Below, piece after piece: positions 48,360 through 58,075 of a DNA stretch of 64,000 nt. Each line of letters starts with the position of its first letter. Position 1 is the first letter of the stretch. The translations under genes and the position numbers were made by a program. Source of the stretch: Methylobacterium sp. GXS13 (lineage in GTDB: Bacteria > Pseudomonadota > Alphaproteobacteria > Rhizobiales > Beijerinckiaceae); contig NZ_LKKO01000027.1 in assembly GCF_001455965.1 (NCBI RefSeq), forward strand, positions 1 to 64,000, read 5' to 3'. A model generated the notes under the pieces. It saw only the letters and a program-made list of their open reading frames with translations. It had not been told where the DNA came from and searched no databases.

Positions 48360-48661
48360 GGACACTCCGGAACGCGACCCGCACGGCCACGTGCCGGTGC
48401 GGGGAGCGTCCAGTGAACGTGCTGGCAACGGCGAAGCTCCCGCGGTGCCGCAAAAATCGCTGCCGTCTTCGTCCTGTGGGGCTCATGCCGCTTCGCTGAG
48501 TGAAGCCGCCTTCGTCGCGGCGGGCGCGGGTGAGCAGCGGGATCAGGCGTAGGGAATCCTCGATCTCGTAGGCCTGTTCATGAGCGGTCCGTCCTGGACG
48601 GTGCACGGATAACGATGGAATTCCGCTCAGCCTCGAAGTCGCAAGCTCAGATCGGGCGAGC
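48360..48661. other. Intergenic, nothing recognised
   Basis: This is the promoter side of glgX and downstream of the DUF6883 relic. No gene or clear signal was found. Confidence 0.4.
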
Positions 48662-49001
48662 TCAGATCGGGTATGCGGTCACGAGCGCCATGAAGGCACC
48701 ATCGTCGACAAGCTTCCAGACGGATCTGATACGATGACTCGATCCGTCGGGCATCTGCATCGCCCCTTCGTAGATGTATTTGGTGACAAACCTATTCTCG
48801 GCTGCACGGGAAAAATTGTCGCTTCGGCCGTGATCGAGAAGCGCAGCGATGAAGGGGCGGGGATCCTCGCGTGCAAAACCGCGGGCGAGAAAAAACGCGG
48901 CTTTTGGCCCCCCCTTCGGCATGACCCACGTCGAGGAGATAGCCGCCGATCTTGACGTCCGGGATGCAGGGTACCGGCACCCGGCCGCCCGGACGTGGCA
49001 T
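48662..49001 (-). pseudogene. DUF6883-like protein, one frameshift
   Basis: The start ATG 49001 reads MPRPGGRVPVPCIPDVKIGG YLLDVGH, then continuation is in another frame as PKGGPKAAFFLARGFAREDP ... RFVTKYIYEGAMQMPDGSSH and VWKLVDDGAFMALVTAYP. The joined sequence fits DUF6883 proteins (about 110 residues: YLLD-x-x-HPKGG-x-KA-x-FF ... VRTVW ... LVTAYP). The shift, one base near 48920 next to a run of seven G, might be a real mutation or a sequencing error. It starts four bases after the DUF4926 stop, so the two are coupled. Confidence 0.6.
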
Positions 49002-49005
49002 CGGG

Positions 49006-49245
49006 TCAGGCTGCCTTGAGAGCTTCGGCTCGAATCGTCGCGTTGCCGATGACCGGTCGTGCGAACTCGACCTCATAGGCCTCGCCACCGGCATAGACCT
49101 CAACGATCGTTCCACGCGATCCGGCGGCAACGGAAAGCCCATCGTCCGTCACCGTGTCACACAGGGTTACGACCACGCTCAGCTCTGGGAAGAGCGGCGT
49201 AACCTCGGGGTCGCGGCGCAACGTGTGCATCGTCTCGAAGGACAT
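49006..49245 (-). CDS. DUF4926-family small protein
   Basis: The 79-residue protein reads VVTLCDTVTDDGLSVAAGSR GTIVEVYAGGEAYEVEFARP, fitting the DUF4926 fold of small beta-barrel proteins (L-D-x-V-x-L ... G-x-x-G-x-V-V-E-V-Y ... Y-x-V-E-F). DUF4926 genes are often next to DUF6883 genes, as here. The function of the pair is not established; a toxin-immunity or antitoxin-like role has been suggested only from such pairing. Confidence 0.65.
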   Translation of the reverse strand: MSFETMHTLRRDPEVTPLFPELSVVVTLCDTVTDDGLSVAAGSRGTIVEVYAGGEAYEVEFARPVIGNATIRAEALKAA

Positions 49246-49452
49246 GAGCCAAATCTGGCGTACAGCCGGGTTGTCCGCAAGCCGCCCGCCCCCGACGAGC
49301 GCAGAGTTTTGCCGGTGCAGAGGGATGGCAACCCGGCTTCAAAGTCATGGGAAGCCGCGGGTGAAAGCATCCCGCCGGCACGTCCGGACGCGCATCAAGC
49401 GTGCTACGTCCGCCCGCTTCCGACGGGTCCGTCCATGCCGAAAGCAGGCCGC

Positions 49453-50424
49453 TTAATTCGCGGCCGCCGCCGTGAAGCTGCGGTCGAGCACCCGGGTCAC
49501 ATCGAGCCGCTTGCTCAGGATCCCGTAGCGCGTGGCGCGGTCGGCCGCCGCCTGGGTTTCCTGCACCACGCCGTCGTCGATGCCGATCGGGCTGGATCGC
49601 TGCGCGCTGTAGGCCGCGCGGAGCACGTCCTCGGGCAGCCGGGTCAGCGCGGCGGTGCTCCGAGCGTAGGTGTCGAGGTGGTCGAGGGACCACAGCCGGG
49701 CCTTGTTCAGGCGGTCCAGCAGGTCCTGCACGGCGACGCGCTTCTCGGCGATGGCGCTGTCGGAGGCGACGATGAACGTGAGGGTCGGCGTCAGGCCCTC
49801 GCCATCGCCGATCACCCGGGCCTTGTCCCTGAGGGTCGCGAAGGAGACGTAGGGCTCCCACACCGCCCAGGCATCCACCGAGCCGGCGACCAGGGCGACC
49901 TTGGCGTCCACGGGGTTGAGGGCTGCGAAGGTGGCGTCCTCCAGATTGATCCCCGCTTTCTCCAGGGTCGCGTTGATCAGGAACTGGCCCCAACCGCCCC
50001 GGGTGCCGGCCAGGCGCTTGCCCCTGAGGTCGGCGGCCGAGCGGATCGGCGAATCCTGGCGCACCAGGATCGCCTGCGTCTTCGAGTCCGACCGGGTGCC
50101 GCCGATCGCCTTGATCGGGGCACCGGCCGCGTAGGCGGTAAGCAGCGACAGGTCGCCGGTATAGCCGACATCGAGGGCGCCGGCATTGAGCGCCTCCAGG
50201 ATCGGCGCGGCGGCGGGGAATTCCGACCAGGCGATGGTGTAGGGCAGGTCCTTCCCGTAGTCGGAAATCTCGAGCAGCGAGCGGTTGCCGCCCTTCTGGT
50301 CGCCGACCCGCAGCACCACCGGCTCAGCCGCGCGCGCCGGGACGGCCGCCGCCAGCATCAGGGCGGCGAGCCCGGCGGCCGCGCGCCGGCGGGTGAGGCG
50401 GGGGGCGTGGGAGCGGATGGGCAT
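49453..50424 (-). CDS. ABC transporter solute-binding protein, SsuA type
   Basis: The 323-residue protein starts at ATG 50424 (MPIRSHAPRLTRRRAAAGLA), with a signal peptide running to PARAAEPVVLRVG. The fold is of the aliphatic sulfonate/nitrate/taurine binding family: YTIAWSEFPAAAPILEALNA, GALDVGYTGDLSLLTAYAAG, LRGKRLAGTRGGWGQFLINA and LVAGSVDAWAVWEPYVSFAT. The cognate permease and ATPase (SsuBC) are not next to it, so it may be an orphan or use a distant transporter. Confidence 0.88.
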   Translation of the reverse strand: MPIRSHAPRLTRRRAAAGLAALMLAAAVPARAAEPVVLRVGDQKGGNRSLLEISDYGKDLPYTIAWSEFPAAAPILEALNAGALDVGYTGDLSLLTAYAAGAPIKAIGGTRSDSKTQAILVRQDSPIRSAADLRGKRLAGTRGGWGQFLINATLEKAGINLEDATFAALNPVDAKVALVAGSVDAWAVWEPYVSFATLRDKARVIGDGEGLTPTLTFIVASDSAIAEKRVAVQDLLDRLNKARLWSLDHLDTYARSTAALTRLPEDVLRAAYSAQRSSPIGIDDGVVQETQAAADRATRYGILSKRLDVTRVLDRSFTAAAAN

Positions 50425-50805
50425 GGGGCCTGTCGGTAGGGCTCGGCGCAGCCTGCGCGAGCGGTCCAGCGGAGGGCCCAAGTCTATGGAAGCGCCGTCG
50501 GCGTACAAGGAAACGGTGATCTGTATTGTGGGCGCTTCGGGTGAGAGTGCTTCGCGCGAGCGGCCGCTGCGAGAAGTTCGGCCTCGTTGCGGCGGGGCGC
50601 CCGTCCCATCCCCGCATCTTGAGGCGACGGAGCGAGGCGAACGCCTCGGGAGGCGGGGATTGGGTTGGAAGGACGCCAATCAGGACCCGGCGAGCCCGTG
50701 TCGTGTCACGCCGGGCAACGCGATCGGGATCGGCTCGCGTAGCGCGGGACGATCGCCACCGGCTCCGGTAGAGGATCCCCCGGCGGTCGGAAGGATCCAA
50801 GGGTT
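50425..50805. other. Intergenic between divergent genes
   Basis: It must hold promoters for the binding-protein gene and for the glycan gene at 50806. No promoter motif, RNA or repeat was recognised. Confidence 0.4.
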
Positions 50806-52149
50806 ATGGGCGCGGCACTCGGCGGGACGGACGAGCTGATCGATCTGGCGGCGGGACGGCCCTGGCACCGTCTGGATATAGAGGCGCGACGCCCCGACCC
50901 CACCGGGGTTGCCCGGCTGCAGGTCGATCTCGGACTGCGCGTCCCGATCCATGCCGTCTCGGGCGCCGGAGAATTCCCAGGCTTGGCGGTCTCGGATGAC
51001 GGGCAGGTCTGGTCGGAACCCACCCTCAAGGCGCGTCCGGAGGGTCAGGGTCCCGTGCTGGTCGAGCCCGGGGAGGGCGCCTGGGCGCGCTACGTCCGCC
51101 TAAACCGTCCCGTCGGGTGCGACGTCCAGGCGGTGCAGATCTGGTGCGATCGCGCGGCATTCGACCTGATCACCCTGCGGCACGTGCTGGGCGCATCCTT
51201 CGACATGGCCGGCGAGAGGCCCGGGACCAACCCCTACGTCACCTACAGCCTCGTCAGCGCCGCGCGGCCCCGGCGGCGCGCGCTCGTCGGGCTCGCGCTC
51301 TACGAATGCGGCGCCTTCGGCAATTGCCTGATCCAGTGCCTGCTGGCCATCGGCATCGCCCGCAACCTCAAACTCAAGACGATCAAGCTCCCGGCTGCCG
51401 ACCGCAGCGCGGTGATCGCCCTGTCCGGGCCGGTGACGCTCGGCGGCATCACCTTCATCCCCGGGTCAGAGCCGCTGCCGCCGGACGGGTCCTACCTGTC
51501 GGGTATGTATTTCGACCTCGGGATCCAGCAGCTCGCCGGCACGCTGGGCCCGGAGGAGACGCGGGAGATCGTGCGCACCTATATCCGGCCGCTGTTCAAC
51601 CGGCTGCCGGCGCAGATCCCGGCCAAGCCCGACGACGAGCTCCTGATCCATATCCGCTCGGGCGACATCTTCGGCACCTGGGTCGCGCCGCAATACCCGC
51701 AGCCGCCGCTGGCCTTCTACCGCATGGTCATCGACCGGCTGCTGGCGGAGGGCAGGATCGCCTCGATCAAGCTGGTGTTCGAGAACCGACTCAACCCGGT
51801 GATCCCGGCGCTCGAAGCCTGGATCGCGGCGCGCGGCATACCGTTCTCCACCCAGAGCGGCGCGCTGACGGACGACGTCGCAGCGCTGATGAACGGGCGC
51901 TACCTCGTGTTCGGGCTGGGCACGTTCGGGCCCGGGGTGTGTCAGCTCTCGGACCGGGTCGAGCAGGTGTTCTACTTCGCCTCCGGCTGGCCGCAGCACT
52001 TCAAGAGCATCCCGACCATCGGCACGGTGGTCGAGGTGCTGGATGTGGCCGGCGGCTACACGAAGGTCGGCGAGTGGGACAACTCGCCCGAGCGGCGCGC
52101 GCTGATGCTCGACTACCCGATCGAGAACCTCGCCTTCGACGATGCCTGA
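50806..52149 (+). CDS. Fucosyltransferase-like protein with N-terminal discoidin-like domain
   Basis: The 447-residue protein starts at ATG 50806. Residues about 10-125 resemble an F5/8 type C (discoidin) sugar-binding domain (ELIDLAAGRPWHRLDIEARR; VLVEPGEGAWARYVRLNRPV). The rest resembles alpha-1,2-fucosyltransferase-like folds: LYECGAFGNCLIQCLLAIGI corresponds to the G-x-x-G-N-x-x-x-Q motif and LLIHIRSGDIFGTW to the H-x-R-x-G-D donor site. GRYLVFGLGTFGPGVCQLSD corresponds to the late conserved stretch. There is no signal peptide. It starts a run of plus-strand glycan genes. Confidence 0.65.
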   Translation: MGAALGGTDELIDLAAGRPWHRLDIEARRPDPTGVARLQVDLGLRVPIHAVSGAGEFPGLAVSDDGQVWSEPTLKARPEGQGPVLVEPGEGAWARYVRLNRPVGCDVQAVQIWCDRAAFDLITLRHVLGASFDMAGERPGTNPYVTYSLVSAARPRRRALVGLALYECGAFGNCLIQCLLAIGIARNLKLKTIKLPAADRSAVIALSGPVTLGGITFIPGSEPLPPDGSYLSGMYFDLGIQQLAGTLGPEETREIVRTYIRPLFNRLPAQIPAKPDDELLIHIRSGDIFGTWVAPQYPQPPLAFYRMVIDRLLAEGRIASIKLVFENRLNPVIPALEAWIAARGIPFSTQSGALTDDVAALMNGRYLVFGLGTFGPGVCQLSDRVEQVFYFASGWPQHFKSIPTIGTVVEVLDVAGGYTKVGEWDNSPERRALMLDYPIENLAFDDA

Positions 52150-52420
52150 ACCGCCGCCCTTGCCGAAGGCGGGAAACTCGGTGACAAGCGCCCGAGAAAA
52201 CCTTGAGTCGGTCCTGCACGCCGAAAAGAATCCTGGATTCAAAAGGTCCGTGACCTTTTGCGGGTCCAGGGCGGAGCCCTGGTGTTGGGCCTCGCCCGAT
52301 GCTCGTGGGCCAAGTCCTAGAGGCCTTGCCCCGAGCCCCGCCACAGGGCTCAGCCCTTTGGGAATCCGGACTTGCGGCTATGCGGATCGCCAGCGGGTTC
52401 AGCCGTCCGGGAGGATCGAT

Positions 52421-53665
52421 TTGGCCAGCGCTGTCCAGCCCTCGGAAGCCCTGAGGGTCAACGCCTTCCCGTTGCACCGGGCCGAGATCCTGATGCAGCA
52501 GCGGCGGCGCCTGCGCGACCGCCGCAAGACGCTGGTCAGCTTCGCCGCGAAGTACCACTACGTGGTCAGCCAGCGCCGTCTCGTCGCCGCGGCCGCCGCC
52601 ACCGGGGATTTCGACACGATCGAGAGCTGGTCGCCCGATCGGCTGCGCGGGACACCGTTCTACGCGGCGCACAGGCAGATCCTCGACCGGTCGCGGGGCG
52701 CCGGGAACTGGGCCTGGAAGCCCTACATCATCGCCGAGGCGCTCGCGCAGAGCCGCGACGGCGACTTCATCGTGTTCACCGATACCGGCATGCAGGCGAT
52801 CGACGACGATCCGCTGCCGCCGGTCACCCCGCTCCTGACCTGGCTCGTCGGGTCCGGACGCCGGGTCGCGGTGGGCGTGCTGCACGGGAAGCCGCAGCGG
52901 GTCTGGACCAAGCGCGACTGCTTCGTGCTCATGGACTGCGACACCGAGCGCTACTGGAACGCCGACCAGATCCAGGCGACCTGGATCGCCTTCATGGTCA
53001 GCCCCGAGACCCGCCACCTCGTCGCCGAGTGGCTGCGCTATGCCGGCGACGAGCGGGTCGTCACCGACATCCCCAACCAGATGGGCTTAGCCGATTTCGA
53101 CGGGTTCATCGACCACCGCTTCGACCAGAGCATCCTGTCGAATCTGATCTACAAGCTCGACCTGGAGATCCCGCCCCTGCGGGAGGCCTCGAAGAAGATC
53201 AAGACGCTGATCGGCGAATTGGAGATGGACACCCTGGTCTCGGTCCGGCCGTCCGAGAACCTCGCGCTGGGCAAGACCTGGCGCGCCAGCTCCGCCTCGC
53301 CCTGGTCCGGGACGAGCGGCGTCTACGGCGAGCGGACCACCGGCGACCCGTCGTTCTTCTTCCACACGGCGCTGGAGCCGAATCCCTGGTTCGTGATCGA
53401 TCTCGGCGCGGTCGAGCGGATCTCGGAGATCCGGCTCTACAACCGCTGGGGGCAGCTCAGCGAGCGTGCCCAGATGATGCGGGTCTGGCTCGGCGAAGCG
53501 GAAGCCGATTACCGCCTCGTCTTCGACGCGGTGGATGCCGACTGGCATCCCGGCCTCCCGCTCCATCTCCGCTTCGACACTACCCGGTTCCGCTACCTGA
53601 AGGTCGATCTCGACGAGGAGCAGGTCCTGCATCTCGACGGGATCGAGATCTTCGCGGCCGGCTGA
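52421..53665 (+). CDS. Glycan locus protein with C-terminal discoidin-like domain
   Basis: I choose TTG 52421 because GGGAGGA lies six bases upstream; the longer frame from 52142 covers a non-coding GC-rich spacer. The 414-residue protein has an N-terminal region (FAAKYHYVVSQRRLVAAAAA; RGAGNWAWKPYIIAEALAQS; GDFIVFTDTGMQAI; MDCDTERYWNADQIQATWIA) resembling glycosyltransferases of unclear family. Residues about 285-414 are discoidin-like (ENLALGKTWRASSASPWSGT; WFVIDLGAVERISEIRLYNR). Both this and the preceding gene therefore carry sugar-binding-like domains at opposite ends. Confidence 0.65.
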   Translation: MASAVQPSEALRVNAFPLHRAEILMQQRRRLRDRRKTLVSFAAKYHYVVSQRRLVAAAAATGDFDTIESWSPDRLRGTPFYAAHRQILDRSRGAGNWAWKPYIIAEALAQSRDGDFIVFTDTGMQAIDDDPLPPVTPLLTWLVGSGRRVAVGVLHGKPQRVWTKRDCFVLMDCDTERYWNADQIQATWIAFMVSPETRHLVAEWLRYAGDERVVTDIPNQMGLADFDGFIDHRFDQSILSNLIYKLDLEIPPLREASKKIKTLIGELEMDTLVSVRPSENLALGKTWRASSASPWSGTSGVYGERTTGDPSFFFHTALEPNPWFVIDLGAVERISEIRLYNRWGQLSERAQMMRVWLGEAEADYRLVFDAVDADWHPGLPLHLRFDTTRFRYLKVDLDEEQVLHLDGIEIFAAG

Positions 53666-53726
53666 ATGGGCGTGCCGGAGGATACCCCGCATCACGGACC
53701 ACGACACGCATGACGAAGGCGACCGC

Positions 53727-55379
53727 ATGAGCGCGCCGGCCGGCGACAGGCCGCTCTTCCCGTTCGGGCCGATCCTGTTCTTCGGCGATTCGGTGACCGC
53801 GTCCTGGACGGCACAGATGCCGGGCGCCTTCTCCGGGCCGCAGACCGTGGCGCGCGGGATCGCCGGCCAGACGACCCGGGACATGGCGCGCCGGCTCCGC
53901 TCCGAGATCGCCCTCTACGGCGCCCGAGGCCTGCATTTGATCTGCGGCCGCGACATTATCCTGGACGGCGCCCCGGGCGTGTCGCTCGACGGCATCGTGG
54001 CCGACATCCGGGCGATGCTCAGCGACACGCGCGACTTGTACGTGCGCAGCTGGGTCGGCTCGATCCCGCCGGTCGACCCGGCCTCACCGGCCGTTGCCGG
54101 GCGCCCCCTGGAATTGATCGCGCAGGTGAATGCGTGGCTGCGCGACCACGTCCACGAATATGGCGCCGGCTTCATCGACCACGACCGCGTCCTGGCGACC
54201 GCGGCGGGCGGGCTCAAGCCCGAATTCAGCGACGACGGCGTGAGCCTCAACGCCGCCGGCAACGCCGCACTCCAGGCCGCGATGCTGGCGGCGCTCACCG
54301 CGCTCGGCGTCGACCAGATCTGGCCGCCGCCGGAGAGCGAGGACGCGGCGCGGCGGCGCAAGTTCCTGCACCATTTCGGCTATCTGGACTCGAACACCCG
54401 CCACCCGAGCCCCTACATCCAGTTCGCCGGCAAGCCGGGGGCGAGCCATTACGGCGTCCCGTTCGATGCCCAGGGCTTCCTCAACGCCACCGCCATCACC
54501 GCACACAAGCCCCCCGGCGAGACCCGGATCTTCGTCGTCGGCGACTCGACCACCATCGACGGCGGCACGCTGGCCAACACCCTGCCGGGGCGCCTGGAGC
54601 GGATCCTGCGGGCGGACGGGCTTGCGGCCGTGCGGGTCTACAATTTCGGCGTGATGTCGAGCTGCCTCACGCAGATGACCCACCTGATCTGGTCGAAGCT
54701 CGTGGGCTACCAGCCCGACGCCATCGTGGTGGTCAGCGGCAGCACCGACCTGTTCCAGCCCTGGACCTACGATCCGCGGCCCGGCTACCCGTACAACGCC
54801 TTCATCACCGAGCGTCTCTACGACCACTTCTTCGACACGCACGATCCCCGGGCGCGCGAGGACGGCCTGTCCTACGACGCGCTGGTCACCCTGATTTACG
54901 AAGAGTTGAAGCGCCTGCGCGCGGAGGTGGGCTGGCAGACCCCCGGCTGGGAGAGCGCGATCGTCCACCACTACCGGCTCGCCGCGCACCGCCTCACCAA
55001 GCTGTCCCACGACCATGCCGTGCCGATCGTGAGCGTCCTGCAGCCGACGGTGCTGCGCAAACGCCACCTCACCGAGGTGGAGCGCAACGTCGCCTCGGGG
55101 GCGTTCCTGGCCTATCTCGACCGCCAGTACGGCAAGCTGGAGGCGTTCACCGCCGAACTCGCAGCGCGGCGGCCCTACCGCAGCACCTTCACGGCGCTCG
55201 ACCTCAGCGGCATCTTCCGCGACCGGGAGGCGGGGACCTTCTACGACATCGTCCACTATGACGATCCGGCCCGCGAGATCGTCGCCGCGCGACTGGCCGC
55301 CGAGGTGGCGAAGGTGCTCGACCGGCCCCGCACGCCGTTCGCGCGGCTAAAGCAGCTGCTATGGGGTCTGCGACACTAA
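53727..55379 (+). CDS. Tandem SGNH/GDSL hydrolase-like protein
   Basis: The 550-residue protein has two SGNH units. The first has the block I motif LFFGDSVTASWTAQMP (Ser about residue 22), with the late block changed to DDGVSLNAAGNAAL, where the catalytic His is replaced by Ser. The second starts TRIFVVGDSTTIDGGTLANT (about residue 270), has FGVMSSCLTQMTHLIW and VVVVSGSTDLFQPWTYDPRP (block III-like Gly/Asn) and ends FYDIVHYDDPAREIVAARL with the His. Thus only the second looks able to be catalytic, possibly as an acyl esterase on a glycan. It has no signal peptide. Confidence 0.65.
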   Translation: MSAPAGDRPLFPFGPILFFGDSVTASWTAQMPGAFSGPQTVARGIAGQTTRDMARRLRSEIALYGARGLHLICGRDIILDGAPGVSLDGIVADIRAMLSDTRDLYVRSWVGSIPPVDPASPAVAGRPLELIAQVNAWLRDHVHEYGAGFIDHDRVLATAAGGLKPEFSDDGVSLNAAGNAALQAAMLAALTALGVDQIWPPPESEDAARRRKFLHHFGYLDSNTRHPSPYIQFAGKPGASHYGVPFDAQGFLNATAITAHKPPGETRIFVVGDSTTIDGGTLANTLPGRLERILRADGLAAVRVYNFGVMSSCLTQMTHLIWSKLVGYQPDAIVVVSGSTDLFQPWTYDPRPGYPYNAFITERLYDHFFDTHDPRAREDGLSYDALVTLIYEELKRLRAEVGWQTPGWESAIVHHYRLAAHRLTKLSHDHAVPIVSVLQPTVLRKRHLTEVERNVASGAFLAYLDRQYGKLEAFTAELAARRPYRSTFTALDLSGIFRDREAGTFYDIVHYDDPAREIVAARLAAEVAKVLDRPRTPFARLKQLLWGLRH

Positions 55380-55654
55380 GTTGACCAAGCCGTACAATTA
55401 TTTTTGCAAATAATGAATGCGGCTTCGACACGGTAATGCAACTTGGTGTCTAAATGCCGACTGCATATGAATGTTGCTTTTCGTCGATCCGAGCCACCAA
55501 AGATTGCTATTACAAAGAGGCCATCACATTGGGCGATTGTCTTTCACGTGTTTTGGAGCTATTGCTCCAACCAGTGTAGAAGCCCCTCTGGCATACCAAC
55601 AATCTTGCAACATCGAAGCCCTAATAAATTCAGTATAGATTAAGGCATCTCCAA

Positions 55655-57790
55655 ATGAACTCACCAAATATTTCAGGCGAATTGATCATTTTCTGTATGA
55701 GCGCAGTCATTTTACAATTAGTTGTGTTTGCGGCCGCAATTTTATTTGCAATTCATCGAATCAATAATAGTCTGCATTCTCATCTAGCAAAAATTTTGTT
55801 TATTATTGAGGACATGCCAAACCACGTCGGATTTAAAATTGACAATGAACCAGAAAAAACTCAAAAAACTGAAACAAATCATTTTGGCGACGCCAATCAT
55901 TTGGGCAATGCCGTTGCTATATTCTCAGAAATGCAGACAATCCAAAGAGACACTAGAAGCATACTTCATGACTCACGACACATTCAGAATGAAAATCTGC
56001 AAATGAGTTATGCTATTCGCTCAACTATGAATGAGATTTTCTCGAAGATCGATACGCTTAGCCGCACTCAAGATGCCGCCCTTCGAACCATCTCGACAAT
56101 TTCTATCCAGTCCGACCCGCTAATCGATGCTTATATTAATGCATTCGGCAAGAATCTAGAGAATAATAAAATTGACAATGCTTATCAATTCGAGCGCTGC
56201 ATTGAACTAGTGAGGCCCACACTCGTCATTCAAAAAGTTAACAACAATACTGCAATCATCTCGACAATTTCTAATGAGGAAGATCGACGACAGGTTGAGC
56301 TTTGCCTGGAGAGTCATAAAAATTATGCGCAAAATCATGGATACGCTTACTATCTCCAAAATCAACAGCCCATCCATCAGCTTACTAATCCTTCATCTAA
56401 CAAAATTTCGCTGATTTTTTCGCTGCTCAACCAAGGCTTCGAAACGGTATTTTTTGTAGCCTCCTCAGCAATGTTTACTAATCTTAATAAACGCATCGAA
56501 TCTTTGACCGGCTCGTTTGAATCAAACAAAGCATGCTTCGTAGTTACGGAGAATGAGCTTGGCGTAGATCTGACAGTATTCGCAGTCAAAAACTGCGCTG
56601 ATTCGAAGATTATATTAAATTTAATGTGGCTACTCCAACGTCATGCCGCCGCTATAGGATCGGAGGAAGACGCACTGAATTATTTGCTGAATAAATATGA
56701 TTGCGTACGCCGAAAAGTAAATATCGAAAAAGATTCAAAGAAATTCAATAGCGAGCCGCGAGAAAAAGGCCTTTCTTCAACAGTGCTGGAGGGTAAAATT
56801 TGGTCCGACGGAGACATGATTTGCAATTTCTCAGGTTTTCGCCCCCCCCACTTAGAGTCGCTTGTGAAAAGGTATGGCGCAAGCTTAGCATTTCGAGCCG
56901 GCAATCGAACCGAAGCAATTGCTCACGGCCAAGAAAACTTAATTCAATCTATAGACAATAAGGACATTCTAAGCGGCGGAACGATATCATGTAGCATCCT
57001 CGGTCGCTGGGGGCAATTTGGTAATCAGCTCTTCCAAATTGCGGCGGTTTTCGGTTACGCAAAAAAGTATGGCTCACAAGTCATTCTTCCGCGCTGGCAC
57101 TGCGTGATGAGTGAACAGGATCACGGGGCCAAATTTCCGAAAGTTCAAGCATACTATGGGCAGCAACCGCTTGCTGAGCCTTTTTATGAAAAAAACTATG
57201 CTTACAACGATATACCATACAAAGATCATGTAGATCTTCAGGGAAGCTTTCAATCCGAAAAATACTTCTTTCACGCGCGAGCTCAAATCAAAGATTTGTT
57301 TTCAGAACCCGAAGAGATAAAGATTCGGTTAGATAAATTTATTGAAAAATACGACTGCAGAATATTCGATGCTTTGCACGTTAGAAATTATTTACATCCT
57401 ACCCGCGATATCGGCTTCGGAGATATGGAACGACTGCCGGAAGAATATTTTATTGCCGCCATCCAGCGCCTCAATGACACGATTCCACTTTTTGTCGCGA
57501 CTGACAAAAGAGATTTTGTTTCGGAACTCTTCCGGAAAACTGGGCTGAAGAGAAGAATTGTGATGATGGACACCAATGACCCCCTTATGGATTTCTATAT
57601 GCTATCTCGATCTCGAAGAATTGCTATAAGTAACTCGAGCTTCTCATGGTGGAGTGCGTACCTTGGATCGGAGAAAGAGAATGTCATAGCTCCGCACAGA
57701 TATTATTGGTTCTCCAGTAAGGGTAGGAACAATCCTCACTATGATACTCGTGATCTATATCCGTCGAACTTCGAAGAAATTATCATGTAG
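55655..57790 (+). CDS. Membrane-anchored two-domain glycosyltransferase (GT34-like plus GT11)
   Basis: The 711-residue protein is AT-rich, unlike its neighbours. Residues about 7-33 (ELIIFCMSAVILQLVVFAAA) form one membrane anchor, and about 35-155 are coiled-coil. Residues about 185-420 resemble GT34/GMA12-like galactosyltransferases (SHKNYAQNHGYAYYLQN; ISLIFSLLNQGFETVFFVAS; KIWSDGDMICNFSGFRPPHL). From about 445 comes GT11 alpha-1,2-fucosyltransferase: CSILGRWGQFGNQLFQIAAV (G-x-x-G-N-x-x-F-Q), FDALHVRNYLHPTRDIGFGD (HxR), YFIAAIQRLNDTIPLFVATD and SNSSFSWWSAYLG. Single-chain pairing of these two folds is unusual. Foreign origin is likely from composition. Confidence 0.75.
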   Translation: MNSPNISGELIIFCMSAVILQLVVFAAAILFAIHRINNSLHSHLAKILFIIEDMPNHVGFKIDNEPEKTQKTETNHFGDANHLGNAVAIFSEMQTIQRDTRSILHDSRHIQNENLQMSYAIRSTMNEIFSKIDTLSRTQDAALRTISTISIQSDPLIDAYINAFGKNLENNKIDNAYQFERCIELVRPTLVIQKVNNNTAIISTISNEEDRRQVELCLESHKNYAQNHGYAYYLQNQQPIHQLTNPSSNKISLIFSLLNQGFETVFFVASSAMFTNLNKRIESLTGSFESNKACFVVTENELGVDLTVFAVKNCADSKIILNLMWLLQRHAAAIGSEEDALNYLLNKYDCVRRKVNIEKDSKKFNSEPREKGLSSTVLEGKIWSDGDMICNFSGFRPPHLESLVKRYGASLAFRAGNRTEAIAHGQENLIQSIDNKDILSGGTISCSILGRWGQFGNQLFQIAAVFGYAKKYGSQVILPRWHCVMSEQDHGAKFPKVQAYYGQQPLAEPFYEKNYAYNDIPYKDHVDLQGSFQSEKYFFHARAQIKDLFSEPEEIKIRLDKFIEKYDCRIFDALHVRNYLHPTRDIGFGDMERLPEEYFIAAIQRLNDTIPLFVATDKRDFVSELFRKTGLKRRIVMMDTNDPLMDFYMLSRSRRIAISNSSFSWWSAYLGSEKENVIAPHRYYWFSSKGRNNPHYDTRDLYPSNFEEIIM

Positions 57791-58075
57791 CACCCTGATT
57801 CGAAGACTTTTCCGGCCTGGGGCCGCGCTTAGTTCTGAGCTTGTCCTGATGCGAGTACCGAACCACGGCCTTGCGTTGGTCGCATCTAACTGATTCTCCC
57901 GTGCGATGGGTCGCAACGAACTTGAACGGCTGACCCGCGAAGAGCAAACCGAACTGCTGTGCGGGTCGGGGTGATTAGCCTGTCCCGCCTCTTCAATTGC
58001 CACGGCATCAAGCGCAACCAACACTGGCCACGCCGTCGAGCAGAAGCCGGAGGACATCAAAATAGCGCGCCTGTC
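57791..58075. other. Short spacer before the IS5 element
   Basis: No gene recognised. A frame from 57906 (MGRNELERLTREEQTELLCG) ends after 23 codons and is not assignable. Confidence 0.35.

Noticed and set aside
57906..57977. Short frame beginning MGRNELERLTREEQTELL
   Set aside because: It ends after 23 codons; it could be a transposase relic but cannot be supported.
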